A DNA stretch of 64,000 bases from Ipomoea triloba. Taxonomy: Eukaryota; Streptophyta; Magnoliopsida; Solanales; Convolvulaceae. Position numbers and translations under genes: made by a program. The notes beneath the pieces are model-generated. The model was not told where the DNA came from. It did no database searches and worked only from the letters and a program-made list of their open reading frames with translations. This document shows positions 41,321 to 53,810 of the stretch, one piece after another (the first letter of the stretch is position 1; every line of letters starts with the position of its first letter). The stretch spans positions 20,433,626-20,497,625 of the forward strand of contig NC_044922.1 of assembly GCF_003576645.1 (NCBI RefSeq), in the 5' to 3' direction.

Positions 41321-42032
41321 TGAACACTATGGCATGTCGGAGTGCAATAGCAGAGCATCAACCACCATTTTCCAACACTCAAGCCGGCATACCAAGAAAC
41401 CACCTCGTTGAATAGAGGCCATCAAACTCCCTCAAAGCTAGGTTCGAATTAACCATGCGCTAAAAATCCCAAAAATCAGCAGGAACCAGTGAAGTTTCAT
41501 TGCTGGCAGCCTCAAAGGACGCTAGCGACGAGGATGACGGCATCTCAAACCAGCACCAAGTAGAAAAATCAAGACCCACTAAGAAAATAACCATAGTGAA
41601 ATGCAGAAAAAACATCACCTAAGGCCACTAGAGGACCCATCAGATTGCCTGAGAAGACATCAGTAGGAAGTACACCAAGTTGCATCTTCCAAAGAAAAAC
41701 CCACCGACTGCCGGAGAGAACCGCCATCTTGCAAGAGGCCAAAAACTAGAGGTAATGGGGTCGAGGCAGCCATTGACCACACCAACTCATCGGAGAAGAC
41801 AACCTCATGAAGAATCCAACCTCAAACGACACCAAAAAAAAAAAACAAAAAAAAAAGAACCCTGCGTGCCGCCAATTATCATATGGTATGCAATGTCCTT
41901 GGCTGCTGCCTTCTTTCAATTCTGGAAGAAGACTGGCATAACCTTCTTCCTGGAAGAAGGTAGCAGTGGCAACTGGCAAATGGATCGGCGACAATGGGAG
42001 TTAAAATTCAGAGTATTTTTAATAATGAAATA

Positions 42033-42290
42033 CTCCCTCTGTCCCATTTTATCTGTCCTACTTACTATTCATTGGTCAAAACAACTCTTTCTTCTTTGTT
42101 TGTTTTCTTTAGTATTTTTTACTTATTTTTAAATTTGATTTTTTGTGTTTAATAGTACTTTTAGTGTAGTTTCTAAATATATAAATTTTGTATATTAATA
42201 CAAAAATTAATATTATGAAAAATTGGATTAAAAATAACTTCAGTCAAGCCTCGTTAACCGAACCCGACACATAAAATGGGACGGAGGGAG
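42033..42290. mobile_element. Stowaway MITE (Tc1/mariner), 258 bp
   Basis: CTCCCTCTGTCCCATTTTAT at the left and its inverse ATAAAATGGGACGGAGGGAG at the right, with TA duplicated at both ends (42031-42032, 42291-42292). Classic Stowaway termini. Confidence 0.95.
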
Positions 42291-42490
42291 TAAAATAAAT
42301 TTAAAATAATAATATAAAAATGTGACTTGGCATTAACTTGTAAATAACTTACAAAACTAGGTACAAAGGAGCTAATTGTTTAATTTTTTTTGAGTTAAAG
42401 GGTCTAATTGAAACCTTTTAAAGTTAAAGGGCTTAATTGTATAAATCAGTATAGTTAGAGGACTTATTTGACCCTTATCCCAAAATTAAA

Positions 42491-43356
42491 ATACAAATTT
42501 GAACCAAGTTTGTAGCGTATAATTTGTATCTTTTTCTTAGTGATGGGAAACTTGCAAACACTATTTGAGGATGTGTATCGAATAATTTTGCTTTGTTATT
42601 TTAGTTGGTAAAGAATCACAATGTGGTAAATCAGTATAAGTTATAGGCTGATTCAAATTAAGAAAGTCAATAGGCTGTTCTTATTGGAAGTCAAACTTAA
42701 AATCTCATATTTACTAAACCAACAACCCGCATAACTTCGTAAATTAGTCTAGATTACCTTATCCGACTAGCTTGGCCGGGTTGCCTCGATAATTGTAACT
42801 TTGTTTCACTTGTTTGGGTGGCCCATTTACAATGTAGTAATAAATAAAAATATGAATAAAATATCTACTATACTAATAAGAGCCAAAGAAAGTTAGGTCT
42901 ATAATGGGTATAAAAAATGACGTTCAAATTATTAAATCAAATGGATGGTTCAGATTGTTTAAATTTATATTTTTCCTTAGATTTTCTAATTTATCCTTAA
43001 TTACATGATTATCTGTTAAATTTTCCGTTAAATATTCTATTTTCCGTTAATATTCCGTTAACTTTTAACTTATCCAATAATTTCTATAAGTAAGGTCTTA
43101 GGTTCGAACCTCATCCCAATCAAAGTTGGCGTAATTGTTGAACATATACTATTAATATGTTAGAGTATATTATTCAAAAGTAAGTATCTCACTCTATTAC
43201 TCTTATTAAATTAAATGAATTAGTAGTTACAACAAAAAAATAATACATATGTATTTCTTTAATTTATAATTCAATGTCTACAATGCATTTATTCAAAAAA
43301 ATATTCATTATCAAAAATTTTAAAAAGAGATACATAGTATAATTTTATTAGTTATA
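42491..43356. other. Intergenic DNA with a Helitron 5' end (plus strand) near 42871
   Basis: TCTACTATACTAATAAGAGCC at 42868-42889 resembles the 5' terminus of plant Helitrons. I find no plus-strand 3' end (hairpin plus CTAG) before 43356, so that copy is truncated. No gene. Confidence 0.5.
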
Positions 43357-46125
43357 CTAGTATTTTCGCCCGTGCGTTGCACAGAATGGATTTGTTATAA
43401 TATTTAAAGAATATTTGGATCAATATACAATTATATATATTATAACATCGAATATTATATAGCGCAATTGATGAAATTGATTGGATCGATTATGTTTTCT
43501 GATGTTTTCCTTTGAATTAGAACAAATAATTGTCCAATTACCCGGGCGTGGATAAATTTTTTTTATTATATATTGAGATAATAAAAATAAAGATGAAATT
43601 ATAAAAAATTCTAATATTGAACGTGTACATTTATTTGATTATAAAATTAGTACAAAAATATTACTCAATTAATTGAATAATATATGACTTGTTTGTCTAA
43701 AATTATCTTAAAAAGATCTATAAGTAATATGACTTATATAATTATATTATGACTTATATAATTATATTATCACTAAAATAAATATGAGAAAATGAGAAAT
43801 AAATTAATTGTAATTATTATAAAAATAAATTCAACGACCAATGCTTAACTTAATTATCATAATAATTATTAGGCAATTATTATTAGTCAATTACACTAAT
43901 ATATGTGTAATTATACTTTTATACTTTAAGTATATTCATTTTCCCCATATTGCATTTAGTTTTATCTTCCTACTCCATATTTGAATGAATTAATTTTAAT
44001 TATTATAAAAATCTAACAACCCATGTTCAATTAATTTTTTTAAAGTTTAAATAACTTAGAGTTTTCAAAAGGAAAGTATAATTAACTATTAAAGTTTTTA
44101 AATAATTTTCAGTCAGTTATTAAAGTTTTTAAATAATTAACTATTAAAGTTTTTAAATAAATAGTATAGAATATAGATTACGATCTTTTTATATTTTAAA
44201 TCAATTAGTAATATCATTTTCTCGGAATAATGGTCAAATAAACCACTGAACTACACACAAAACTGCAATTAGGCCATCGAACTCAAAAAGAATGCAATTG
44301 GATTCCTGAACTATATAAACTCATGCAATTAAGTACAAATTAACATGTTTAAAAAAAAGAAGTCCAAATTGACCTGTTTACCTACAATTGTGATGACATG
44401 GTGGTTACTAATTTTAAAATAAACTTTTTAAATAATTTTAATTAAAATAATTAAATAATAATAATAATAATAAAATTTTAAAAAAAAAACAGACGTCTCC
44501 GGTAGTTCTTCTATTTTTAAATTTTTTTTTTTAATTATTAGTGCCGATTGTTATGTGTAAATTAATATCAGGCAACCTTATCTAGGAAAAATGAAAAGAA
44601 TTACGTAGTAATATTTACCTAATTTTCGTTCCATTTTTAATTGATGATGTAGAATATTATTATTGAAATATTTCCGTTTCATTTTTAATTTCCGTTCCTT
44701 TTTTAATTTATCTTTAATATTGTTTATAATATGCCTTTATTATTTATGATGTAGAATGTTTTCCTTTTTTAATTAAATTGCAATGATATAACCATTTCCT
44801 TTTTCATTTTAGTTAATTATGGATATTTTTTTTTATTTACAGTCAATTATTAATATTCATTTCCTTTTATATATTCAATCAATTAGTAACATCAGATTCA
44901 TTTTTAGTCGATTTTTTTTTTATTTTCAGTTAATTAGTCAATTAGAATAATAGATCCACTGGTATTTTTACCTAATTTTTGTTCTATTTTTAATTAATGA
45001 TGTAGAATATTATTATTGAAATATTTTCATTCGATTTTTAATTTACCTTTACTATTGTTTAAAATTTAAAATATGTCTTTACTATTCTTATGTTTTTATA
45101 TATAGTATAGATTAATATTATGCTAATTATGACGTCCATGTATTATGAATAAGTATGGTAATTAAGGAGTATATATTATAATTAAAAAATAATGTATATT
45201 TTAATTTCGTTTAATTATGGACGTAATATGTGTATGTTTAATTTTCTTTAATTTTATTCGTAATATATATGTGTATGTTTAATTTTCTTTAATTATGTCC
45301 GCAATATGTGTACCATTAATTTCTTTAATTGATTAGATAAAATTACGGCAAGTATAAAAAAACCGTTTAATAAAAGTATAATGTTTGAACTAATTTCTCA
45401 ATGACCATAATTATTAAGATTTTATTTCAAAGTAACCATTAGCATAATTTTATATGTGTAATAATCTGTGAATTGAAATAATTTACATAATTGTATGGAC
45501 GTAATAATATGTGAATTAGCATAATAATACATGAATTGAAATAATTATCATAATTTTGTTAATATCCTCTAATTATGGATGTAATATGTGTATTATCAAT
45601 TTCGTTAACTGATTTGATAAAATTTATATTACGAACAACAATATTAATTCATTAGTTGTCATAATTTTTAAGATTTTATTCAAAAGTAATCAAATGAAAT
45701 GCACGGGTAATTGACATTATCTGAAGTAAAAATATATAAAATTATCGTAAGAATGAAATCTCTATGTTTAATGACCATAATAAATTTAGATGTTAAATAT
45801 AGTGTAATTACCACGGATTATTTAGATGGTAAATAGTATATGGTAATTACCTATATAGATTAGCATATTAAACGGATTAACATATGGAACAATGTTATAA
45901 AAAAGGAAGGAAGCCTTTTAGATAAAATATATTAGGAATAATATCAATTAAATAAAATATCATAGGAATTTCTCAATTCTATATTTATAATTACCTTTAT
46001 AAACAGATTTAATATGAAAATTTAGTTACAAACTTATATTAAGAGTTATGGATTATTATTATTATATTATTATTATTAGGAAAATTATATTAAGAATTTT
46101 AGATTATTATTACTACGGAGTATTA

Positions 46126-46171
<46 letters not shown>

Positions 46172-47259
46172 ATAATAGATTTTAAATCGAGGCTACAAAA
46201 TTTAATATTATTATTTCATTTATTCAAGTATAGTAATCACAATTTTTTAACTAATAAGTGTGAATTAGTATTGTGCAATTAATGATAAAGATTAATAATA
46301 ATTGGAATCAACAATCAATGATACAATGACCCATGTTTAGCTTCCAATGCACCATTTTTTATAAAATGAAGAATTAGAATGGTAAAACGAACAATTGGAA
46401 TGAATAATTGAGGATTTATTCAAGTATAGTAACCACCATTTTTACCAAATTACATAAGCATCTGTAAATGGGGAAGATCAAGATTGCAAATTCTACAATA
46501 TATAGATGAGCATCCGTAGATTGCTAGTTATTTTGCACAGTACAACTAAAAAGATGGATAGTTAAATAAGGTATTATCATTCAAAATCTTGTAATACAAA
46601 GTTACAATACAATGTTTTTCCATTAGAAATTACCAATCAAAGTAATGTGATTAAAATATATAATTATAGAAAACATTTGATTGTTCACTACAATCACTCT
46701 GAAAATTAAATTGTAATTTTACATACGTGATACGCCCATGGCAAAATTGGCTTAGCTACTTGAAACCTTATCAGCAAAAATTAAAGCATATTGAGCTGTT
46801 AAAATCAAACTAAATCACAGTACTACAAAATACTCTATGGAATGCAGACTACACCATAAGGATCTCCAACATGCAGAATTAATCAACTAAAAATTAAATC
46901 ATACCGCATACAATAACAATTCTATGCGTGTTAAAGTTCGATCTTCGACTTCATAGAATTACAGATTATAGATCTCTAACTAATAGTGAGAGCACAGATA
47001 TTGGTACGTTGTGAGAGAAGAGTCATTTCTCATCATTATATAGTGGAGGATAAACATAATATGGAAGATTTTTCAAAAGGAAAGTATAATTAATTTTAAT
47101 TTTATGTAAATATAGATATAGATGATTGACATGTAAAAAGTTTACTACAATATTATATAATTTTTTCATTCTAATATAGTTAATTACATGTCAATTATAT
47201 AAATATATATAGATATAGATATAGATATAGATTATCATATCACTAATCACCAATCACCA

Positions 47260-47263
<4 letters not shown>

Positions 47264-47332
<69 letters not shown>
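47264..47332. repeat. (TA)n microsatellite
   Basis: About 68 bp of TA; flanked by repeated phrases CACTAATCACCAATCACCAA on both sides (47240, 47380). Confidence 0.9.
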
Positions 47333-47335
<3 letters not shown>

Positions 47336-47639
47336 TAATCAATATTAATTAATATTAATATATAACAATATTACCATATCACTAATCACCAATCACCAAT
47401 TAATTATTCTTTTTTAAAATAATCACCAATTAATTAATTAATATTAGTATATATTAATATATTATATATTAATATATTAATATTAAGAATAATACCATAT
47501 ACCATATTATCAATTATCAATTATATATCACCAATCACCTATCACCCATTAATATTAACAATATTACCATATTATCATATTATCATTATCATATATTACC
47601 ATAATAATATTATAGGATGGATAATTAATAAATAATACC

Positions 47640-47852
47640 CTAAAATAATAAATAAATAAAATAAATGATTTTACCAAAATACCCCTAAGTTTCGGGGGAA
47701 AATTTGGGAGGAGGAAATTGTTTTTATATATAGTATAGATAAATAAATTAATAAAATAATAAAATAATAAATAAATAAAATAAATGATTTTACCAAAATA
47801 CCCCTAAGTTTTGGGGGGAATATTTGGGAGGAGGAAATTGTTTTTATATATA
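47640..47852 (-). repeat. Tandemly duplicated Helitron 5' terminus
   Basis: The stretch AAATGATTTTACCAAAATAC ... GGAGGAAATTG ... TATATAGTATAGAT occurs twice, about 116 bp apart, with a few differences (TTTCGGGGG versus TTTTGGGGG). Two starts in series could come from end-bypass or from one Helitron inserted next to another. Confidence 0.75.
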
Positions 47853-48681
47853 GTATAGATATAGATTATCTATATTTTCTACATTGCAAAGATTCCTTAC
47901 CTTCAAATTTATTAATTAATTATATTTACTACATTAATCATTGTTTTCTTTGTACACTATCTTTATTTTTTTTTTATCAAACTTTGCTCTTTATTATCAC
48001 TCAAAAAAGAGGCAACAGAGCCATACATGGTTTTGGTCCAAAAGTGACCATCAAAGCAACAAGGGCCTAAGCCTTACAATAAGATCCTACAAACTCAAAC
48101 CATATCACCTATCACAACAACAAGAGCCGAAGCCTTACACAAAGATCATACAATCTCAATCCATATCACCTATCATCACAAATATCATTTTGGGTAAAGA
48201 ATTATAACAAGAATGATACTTAAGCTAAGTATTACTTGAACATTAAGCACCTCACCCTCAATCCATGCTCTTTTAACCCACTTCAAAACTCCAAAATCCC
48301 CCCTATCTTCATGCATAGTCCATTGCTATTCTAAACAAGTTCATTGTGTCTTCAAGGCCCACCCCCAACACAAGTATGGGAATGAAGCCCCTAAAATCAT
48401 CACCTCTTATCTCAGTAAACCCACCCCTCCTGCCCCCACCCCTTAGGTAAATGGCCAACCATACTGTACAGATCTCTGTAGTGTAGCCAGTACAGTCTTA
48501 ATGGCCACCACCTAAGGCAATGAGACCCACCCTGAAGTCATAGGATGATCACCTTATGTGGAGCTCCACATTTTTACAAGGTAATCATTTTGGCCCTACA
48601 ACTCCAGCAATGGTAACAAGAGTTCCCACCCTTAGGTTTTGAGCCAATCACATCCAGTACAGAGCTCTGTATTGTGCCTGG

Positions 48682-48742
48682 ACAGATCTTATAGCTCTCA
48701 ATCCTAAGCAANACAGATCTTATAGCTCTCAATCCTAAGCAA
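48682..48742. other. Assembly join: 30-bp exact repeat around N at 48712
   Basis: ACAGATCTTATAGCTCTCAA... (30 bp) stands immediately left and right of the single N. This is the signature of two contig ends that overlap but were not merged. Confidence 0.9.
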
Positions 48743-49025
48743 TGAACAGGTCAAGTCAGGCAGCCATCATACAACCATTCAGCCATTCAAACATCTCTTC
48801 TCCTCTTTTTTTTTTTCTTTTTCTGTTTCTGTTTTGTGTTATGTTGTTTCTGTTTTTGTTTTTTCTTTTCTGTTTCTCATCACTTCTATATTTTTTCCCA
48901 TCTTTCTTTCCTTTTTTTTTGTTACTGCCAGTATGGGAACCCCACCCCCCAGATCTAGATCAGAGAGTAGAAACAGAGATATACTTCATTCCCACCCATG
49001 TGTTGGATTTGGGTCTCTATACACA

Positions 49026-50595
49026 CTCATGCAAGCATGCAAAACCCTTACCCCCCAGATGGTCCAAAGACAAGAGTATGAACTAATGGTGAGAGTGGTT
49101 AAGATAAAAGAAATACCCCTACCATATCACTCCCCTCATAAAGCTCAACCCAAACTTGTTATCTGCATTGGATCTGTGATTCTGGACTGATCAAGTCCCT
49201 TCTTATGCTTCTTTTCTTTCATACTTCTGTTGTTGCATTTGTTCTGCCCAGCCTTAGACCAAAGACCCTGCTCTAGTCTTCATCAGCTCAACCTTCAAAC
49301 AATTTGCTTTTCTGTTCAAACTGCTGCATTCCTAGATTCTGCAGCATCAAACTCTTCATAAACTATTGTTCTTGCTTTTCCAAAGTAGTTTCCAGCCCAA
49401 GCTTCCAACAATGGCCCCTTTTGTCATCATTATCATGAGCTATATCAGGACTGTCACTACAAAAAATCATCTTCCACCAGGGTCCCATCTTCTGTTCTGA
49501 TTATTGTCAACTGGAATGAAATCCCTCCTTGGGAGTGATGAGAAGTGAGGGAATCCTTCCAGGCTTAAGATGTATAAGAAACCTTTAGGGAGTGCACTCA
49601 CCCTTCTATATACAACATTTTGTCCTTCACATTTGTCAAGAAGCCACTGTGCAATACAATTCACTCTCCTGTCACATTTTAACCATTCAACTCTCAGTCC
49701 CTGCTCATCCCCATCAACCCTCACCTGCTCTCCCTCAATCTGAACCCTTCCCAAGCCTCTTTTCTTACACCAACTCAAACATTCCTTCAGCATTATCATC
49801 TCCATATCCCTGTCACCAGAATATACTCTTGCCATAACAAACTCCCCCTTAGAGTTTCTAATCATAAAGCTGCAACTCCCCTTCTTTACAGCTGTGTTGA
49901 TTTTTATCCAACCCTTTGGTGGCTTGCACCAGCTTGCTTCTCTTACTATCTTGCTACATTTGAACAAATCAGCTCTCCTCAATATATAGTTCCAGTTAGG
50001 AGGAAATGGATCCCATGATGGCCATTTTCTCATTATGCAATCCACCATGTCTCTTGTGACTTTGAAGATTATCCTGGCCCTAGATGGACTTTCCTTTCCA
50101 TACTTGCACTGGTTGTAATGCACCCATAATTCCCATAAGATCACCACTGGCAATTTGTGAGTTAAGAATCTGATCATTCTATTTCTAGGTTTTTTCTTCC
50201 ACCATTCATAGCACAACTGTTTGACTCCTCTTATCTGAATGTTAAATCCCAAAGATCTTGCAAAGTATCCCCAAACTTGTGATGCTGTGGATCTTGTGTA
50301 GAAAATATGTTGCAAATTATCCAACCCTGGATTTGGGCAGCAGTAGCACCTTGAAGCAAGTTGATATCCAAATCTTCTCAGATTATCATCAGATGAGATT
50401 TTCCTTTTGAACACCCTCCAAGCAAGGAAGGACATCTTCCATGGCACTTCTTTTGACCAACAAGGTTTGAACCAAAATTCCCTTTCATGTTCTTCTTCTC
50501 CTTCCTGGTCTACAATCATCTTTTTTGCAGAAGCTAATGTAAAATTCCCATTGACATTCAATTTCCAGAATGCAGTATCTACACAATCTTCATTT
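49026..50595 (-). pseudogene. First copy of LINE A 3' part (probable assembly duplicate)
   Basis: 49026-50587 appears identical to 50597-52158, an offset of 1571. It ends at N 50596 and includes a 364-codon frame 50561-49467 identical to the end of 51038-52618. It should be read as the same locus assembled twice unless long reads show otherwise. Confidence 0.85.
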
Positions 50596-51037
50596 NCTCA
50601 TGCAAGCATGCAAAACCCTTACCCCCCAGATGGTCCAAAGACAAGAGTATGAACTAATGGTGAGAGTGGTTAAGATAAAAGAAATACCCCTACCATATCA
50701 CTCCCCTCATAAAGCTCAACCCAAACTTGTTATCTGCATTGGATCTGTGATTCTGGACTGATCAAGTCCCTTCTTATGCTTCTTTTCTTTCATACTTCTG
50801 TTGTTGCATTTGTTCTGCCCAGCCTTAGACCAAAGACCCTGCTCTAGTCTTCATCAGCTCAACCTTCAAACAATTTGCTTTTCTGTTCAAACTGCTGCAT
50901 TCCTAGATTCTGCAGCATCAAACTCTTCATAAACTATTGTTCTTGCTTTTCCAAAGTAGTTTCCAGCCCAAGCTTCCAACAATGGCCCCTTTTGTCATCA
51001 TTATCATGAGCTATATCAGGACTGTCACTACAAAAAA

Positions 51038-52618
51038 TCATCTTCCACCAGGGTCCCATCTTCTGTTCTGATTATTGTCAACTGGAATGAAATCCCTCCT
51101 TGGGAGTGATGAGAAGTGAGGGAATCCTTCCAGGCTTAAGATGTATAAGAAACCTTTAGGGAGTGCACTCACCCTTCTATATACAACATTTTGTCCTTCA
51201 CATTTGTCAAGAAGCCACTGTGCAATACAATTCACTCTCCTGTCACATTTTAACCATTCAACTCTCAGTCCCTGCTCATCCCCATCAACCCTCACCTGCT
51301 CTCCCTCAATCTGAACCCTTCCCAAGCCTCTTTTCTTACACCAACTCAAACATTCCTTCAGCATTATCATCTCCATATCCCTGTCACCAGAATATACTCT
51401 TGCCATAACAAACTCCCCCTTAGAGTTTCTAATCATAAAGCTGCAACTCCCCTTCTTTACAGCTGTGTTGATTTTTATCCAACCCTTTGGTGGCTTGCAC
51501 CAGCTTGCTTCTCTTACTATCTTGCTACATTTGAACAAATCAGCTCTCCTCAATATATAGTTCCAGTTAGGAGGAAATGGATCCCATGATGGCCATTTTC
51601 TCATTATGCAATCCACCATGTCTCTTGTGACTTTGAAGATTATCCTGGCCCTAGATGGACTTTCCTTTCCATACTTGCACTGGTTGTAATGCACCCATAA
51701 TTCCCATAAGATCACCACTGGCAATTTGTGAGTTAAGAATCTGATCATTCTATTTCTAGGTTTTTTCTTCCACCATTCATAGCACAACTGTTTGACTCCT
51801 CTTATCTGAATGTTAAATCCCAAAGATCTTGCAAAGTATCCCCAAACTTGTGATGCTGTGGATCTTGTGTAGAAAATATGTTGCAAATTATCCAACCCTG
51901 GATTTGGGCAGCAGTAGCACCTTGAAGCAAGTTGATATCCAAATCTTCTCAGATTATCATCAGATGAGATTTTCCTTTTGAACACCCTCCAAGCAAGGAA
52001 GGACATCTTCCATGGCACTTCTTTTGACCAACAAGGTTTGAACCAAAATTCCCTTTCATGTTCTTCTTCTCCTTCCTGGTCTACAATCATCTTTTTTGCA
52101 GAAGCTAATGTAAAATTCCCATTGACATTCAATTTCCAGAATGCAGTATCTACACAATTCCCATTGACATTCAATTTCCAGAATGCAGTATCTACACAAT
52201 CTTCATTTAAAGTTACTCCAAGCAAATACTGATGTACATGATTTTCATTTAAAGTTACTCCAAGCAAATACTGATGTACATGATTCTCCAGTCCCTCCAA
52301 CCTCCATCTCCCTTCATACCACAAATCCTTAACCCTATCTTTGGACTGATTTTTCCCTTCACACAAATCCTTAACCCTATCTTTGGACTGATTTTTCCCT
52401 TCAATTCCAAACCTTCTAGCTATAGTGGACTGATTTTTCCCTTCAATTCCAAACCTTCTAGCTATAGCACCTTGATTTTTCCCTTCAATTCCAAACCTTC
52501 TAGCTATAGCACCTTGACCCATCCAATCATCCCACCACAGATTCACTTCCCCTTCACCAATCTCCCACCTAATCTGTTGTTCTGCCAACTCCCTACTCTC
52601 CAACATTCTTTTCCACAC
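51038..52618 (-). pseudogene. LINE A ORF2 C-terminal part: zf-RVT and RNase H-like
   Basis: A 526-codon frame. A zf-RVT-like segment (EVPWKMSFLAWRVFKRKI, CYCCPNPGLDNLQHIFYTRS) leads to an RNase H-like domain (WIKINTAVKKGSCSFMIRNS, KGEFVMARVYSGDRDMEMIM). In functional relatives the first acid of RNase H is Asp in a NxDG motif; here it reads NTAVKKG, so that catalytic residue is missing. Near the start the protein shows 14-residue units in two or three copies (GAIARRFGIEGKNQ, CVDTAFWKLNVNGN, NENHVHQYLLGVTL); see the 42-bp duplications. Confidence 0.8.
52116..52513. repeat. Serial exact 42-bp tandem duplications
   Basis: Four different 42-bp sequences each stand in tandem: ATTCCCATTGACATTC... 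twice, TTCATTTAAAGTTACT... twice, ACAAATCCTTAACCCT... twice, and GGACTGATTTTTCCC.../ACCTTGATTTTTCCC... three times. The copy at 50546-50595 has the first unit only once. A constant 42-bp period in unrelated sequences points to unmerged k-mer overlaps. Confidence 0.88.
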
Positions 52619-52636
52619 CTGTGAATCTCCATATTG

Positions 52637-53268
52637 CTAAGTCTTGCATACAGGGTGTGCCCTTCTGCAATACTTGGCTTTCAAGAAGTCACCCCATATG
52701 GACTTTTGTGATATGAAATTCCACCATAATTTTACCCCAGCTGCTTCTGCCACCACTCTCATACTTGTCAGCCCTACCCCTCCTTGCTGTGTTGGCTTAG
52801 CCAAATTTTTCCATGAACTCCAGTGGTATTTTTCTTTCCCATCAATGGTCCCCCAAAAGAAATCAGCTAGCAGTTTTTCAATCTTTTTTATCACTGTCTT
52901 AGGGGGACCAATTGCATAAAAAACATGTGTTGGAGTTGCCTGCAAAACAGATTTGATTAAAACCACCTTACCCCCTTGGGATAGGTGTCTATGCTGCCAT
53001 CCTGAGCACTTGGCAGATTAAGGTTGAAAATAAAAGGACTTTTTTCCTTCCAACATAAATGGGACATCCTAAGTATGTGAAAGGAAAGTCCTTCTTTTGA
53101 AACTTAGTCACCCTTTTGACTTTTTCCACTGCATTCCTAGAAGCCTTGGGGTGCATATAGAAGGCACTTTTTTCTTTGCTCACCAATTGCCCAGATTGTC
53201 CTTCATATGTCCCCAAAGTTTCCATAATGCTCTGCACAGCACCCCCTTTTCCAGATGTGAAGATAATG
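52637..53268 (-). pseudogene. LINE A reverse transcriptase, C-terminal half
   Basis: 53237-52989 has the post-catalytic region (ETLGTYEGQSGQLVSKEKSA, YLGCPIYVGRKK). 52966-52637 has the thumb (SVLQATPTHVFYAIGPPKTV, WSSWKNLAKPTQQGGVGLTS). A frameshift or stop lies between 52989 and 52966, and another near 52630. Confidence 0.82.
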
Positions 53269-53269
53269 C

Positions 53270-53810
53270 TATATATTTATTTACCAAGTATTATGTTAAT
53301 AACATGGAAAAATATTTTTAGAAAACAGTTTGAAACCAACCATATTAACTACTTAGGGGGGATTTGCTAACAAATAAGACATTCAAATAACTCAATAAAT
53401 TGATTTAAAACTCATTATTAAAAATGTCAATGTAAGACAATAGAATATCGTGACGCACTTGATGTATTGAAAAAATGTTGAGACTATAACATTATTGGAA
53501 TCAATCTTTCAAATTCCGAAAAAGAAGAAATTTGAAAAATATCTACCGTTGTAACATTCATTAATCTTGTATATAAAATACTTATTGTGCATTCTTTAAA
53601 TATATTAGTGACAATTATAATCCATCTCTCATATATTATCTTGCATTCATAAACTTTGAATTACTGATTTAAATAAACAAATTCAACATTCAATTATATA
53701 TGCATGAACATTTCCTATATAATCTTGCATTGGATATACTTTGAAATACTTACTTAATAATAAACATTGGGTATTATCTCATTCGCGCAATGCACATGAA
53801 AAACTAGTCA
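53270..53810 (+). mobile_element. Helitron 3' end fragment
   Basis: CGCGCAATGCACATGAAAAACTAGT at about 53786-53811 resembles a worn Helitron 3' end: short G/C stem, A-rich spacer, CTAGT. The AT-rich DNA to its left adjoins the break of LINE A, so the Helitron may have caused the break. I see no helicase. Confidence 0.4.

Larger units (their letters stand above)
35336..42481. mobile_element. Mutator-type element containing nested gypsy, SINE stub and Stowaway
   Basis: The left end GGGATAAGAGTCCAATAACT and the inverse of the right end GGGATAAGGGTCAAATAAGT are terminal inverted repeats; similarity continues inward over about 130 bp (CAATTAAGCCCTTTAACTTT type). The flanks carry a perfect 9-bp duplication AAAATTAAA (35327-35335 and 42482-42490). 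Removing the gypsy element leaves about 1.7 kb. Remaining internal DNA (35640-35859 and 41321-42030) has no transposase; 41640-41970 shows Pro/Arg-rich short frames only. Confidence 0.85.
43357..47852 (-). mobile_element. Non-coding Helitron, 4.5 kb
   Basis: 3' end: the minus strand reads a hairpin CTGTGC-AAC-GCACGG, then GCGAAAATA and CTAG (43360-43357), then T. 5' end: the minus strand reads TCTATACTATATATAAAAAC at 47852-47833, the usual Helitron 5' start. A second identical 5' end lies at 47737-47718. The interior is very AT-rich, with (TTA)n near 46120-46168, (TA)n at 47264-47332, one Mutator-type terminal repeat at about 44225-44345, and no Rep or helicase. Confidence 0.75.
47966..53268 (-). 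mobile_element. LINE A: L1-type retrotransposon, 5'-truncated
   Basis: Minus-strand coding order: C-terminal part of reverse transcriptase (53268-52989; SIIFTSGKGGAVQ, SGQLVSKEKSAFYMH, FTYLGCPIYVGRKK), RT thumb (52966-52637), a zf-RVT domain and a C-terminal RNase H-like domain. The catalytic FADD would lie just beyond 53268, where homology stops. A poly-T at 47967-47976 may be the poly(A) end of a long 3' UTR. About 1.6 kb of this span is probably duplicated in the assembly only. Confidence 0.8.

Noticed and set aside
41680..42132. 150-codon plus-strand frame
   Set aside because: It runs from non-coding Mutator interior into the Stowaway MITE, which is non-coding, so the frame is accidental.
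48742..49190. Plus-strand ORFs of 114-118 codons upstream of the LINE frame
   Set aside because: Low-complexity Phe/Ser-rich translations of the T-rich LINE 3' UTR; duplicated together with it.
49026..52158. Two LINEs in tandem
   Set aside because: The copies appear identical over 1.56 kb and join at a single N; read as one locus assembled twice.
51038..52618. LINE protein with novel 14-residue tandem repeats
   Set aside because: Unrelated 42-bp sequences are all doubled with the same period, and the other assembled copy lacks the first doubling, so an assembly artefact is far more likely.
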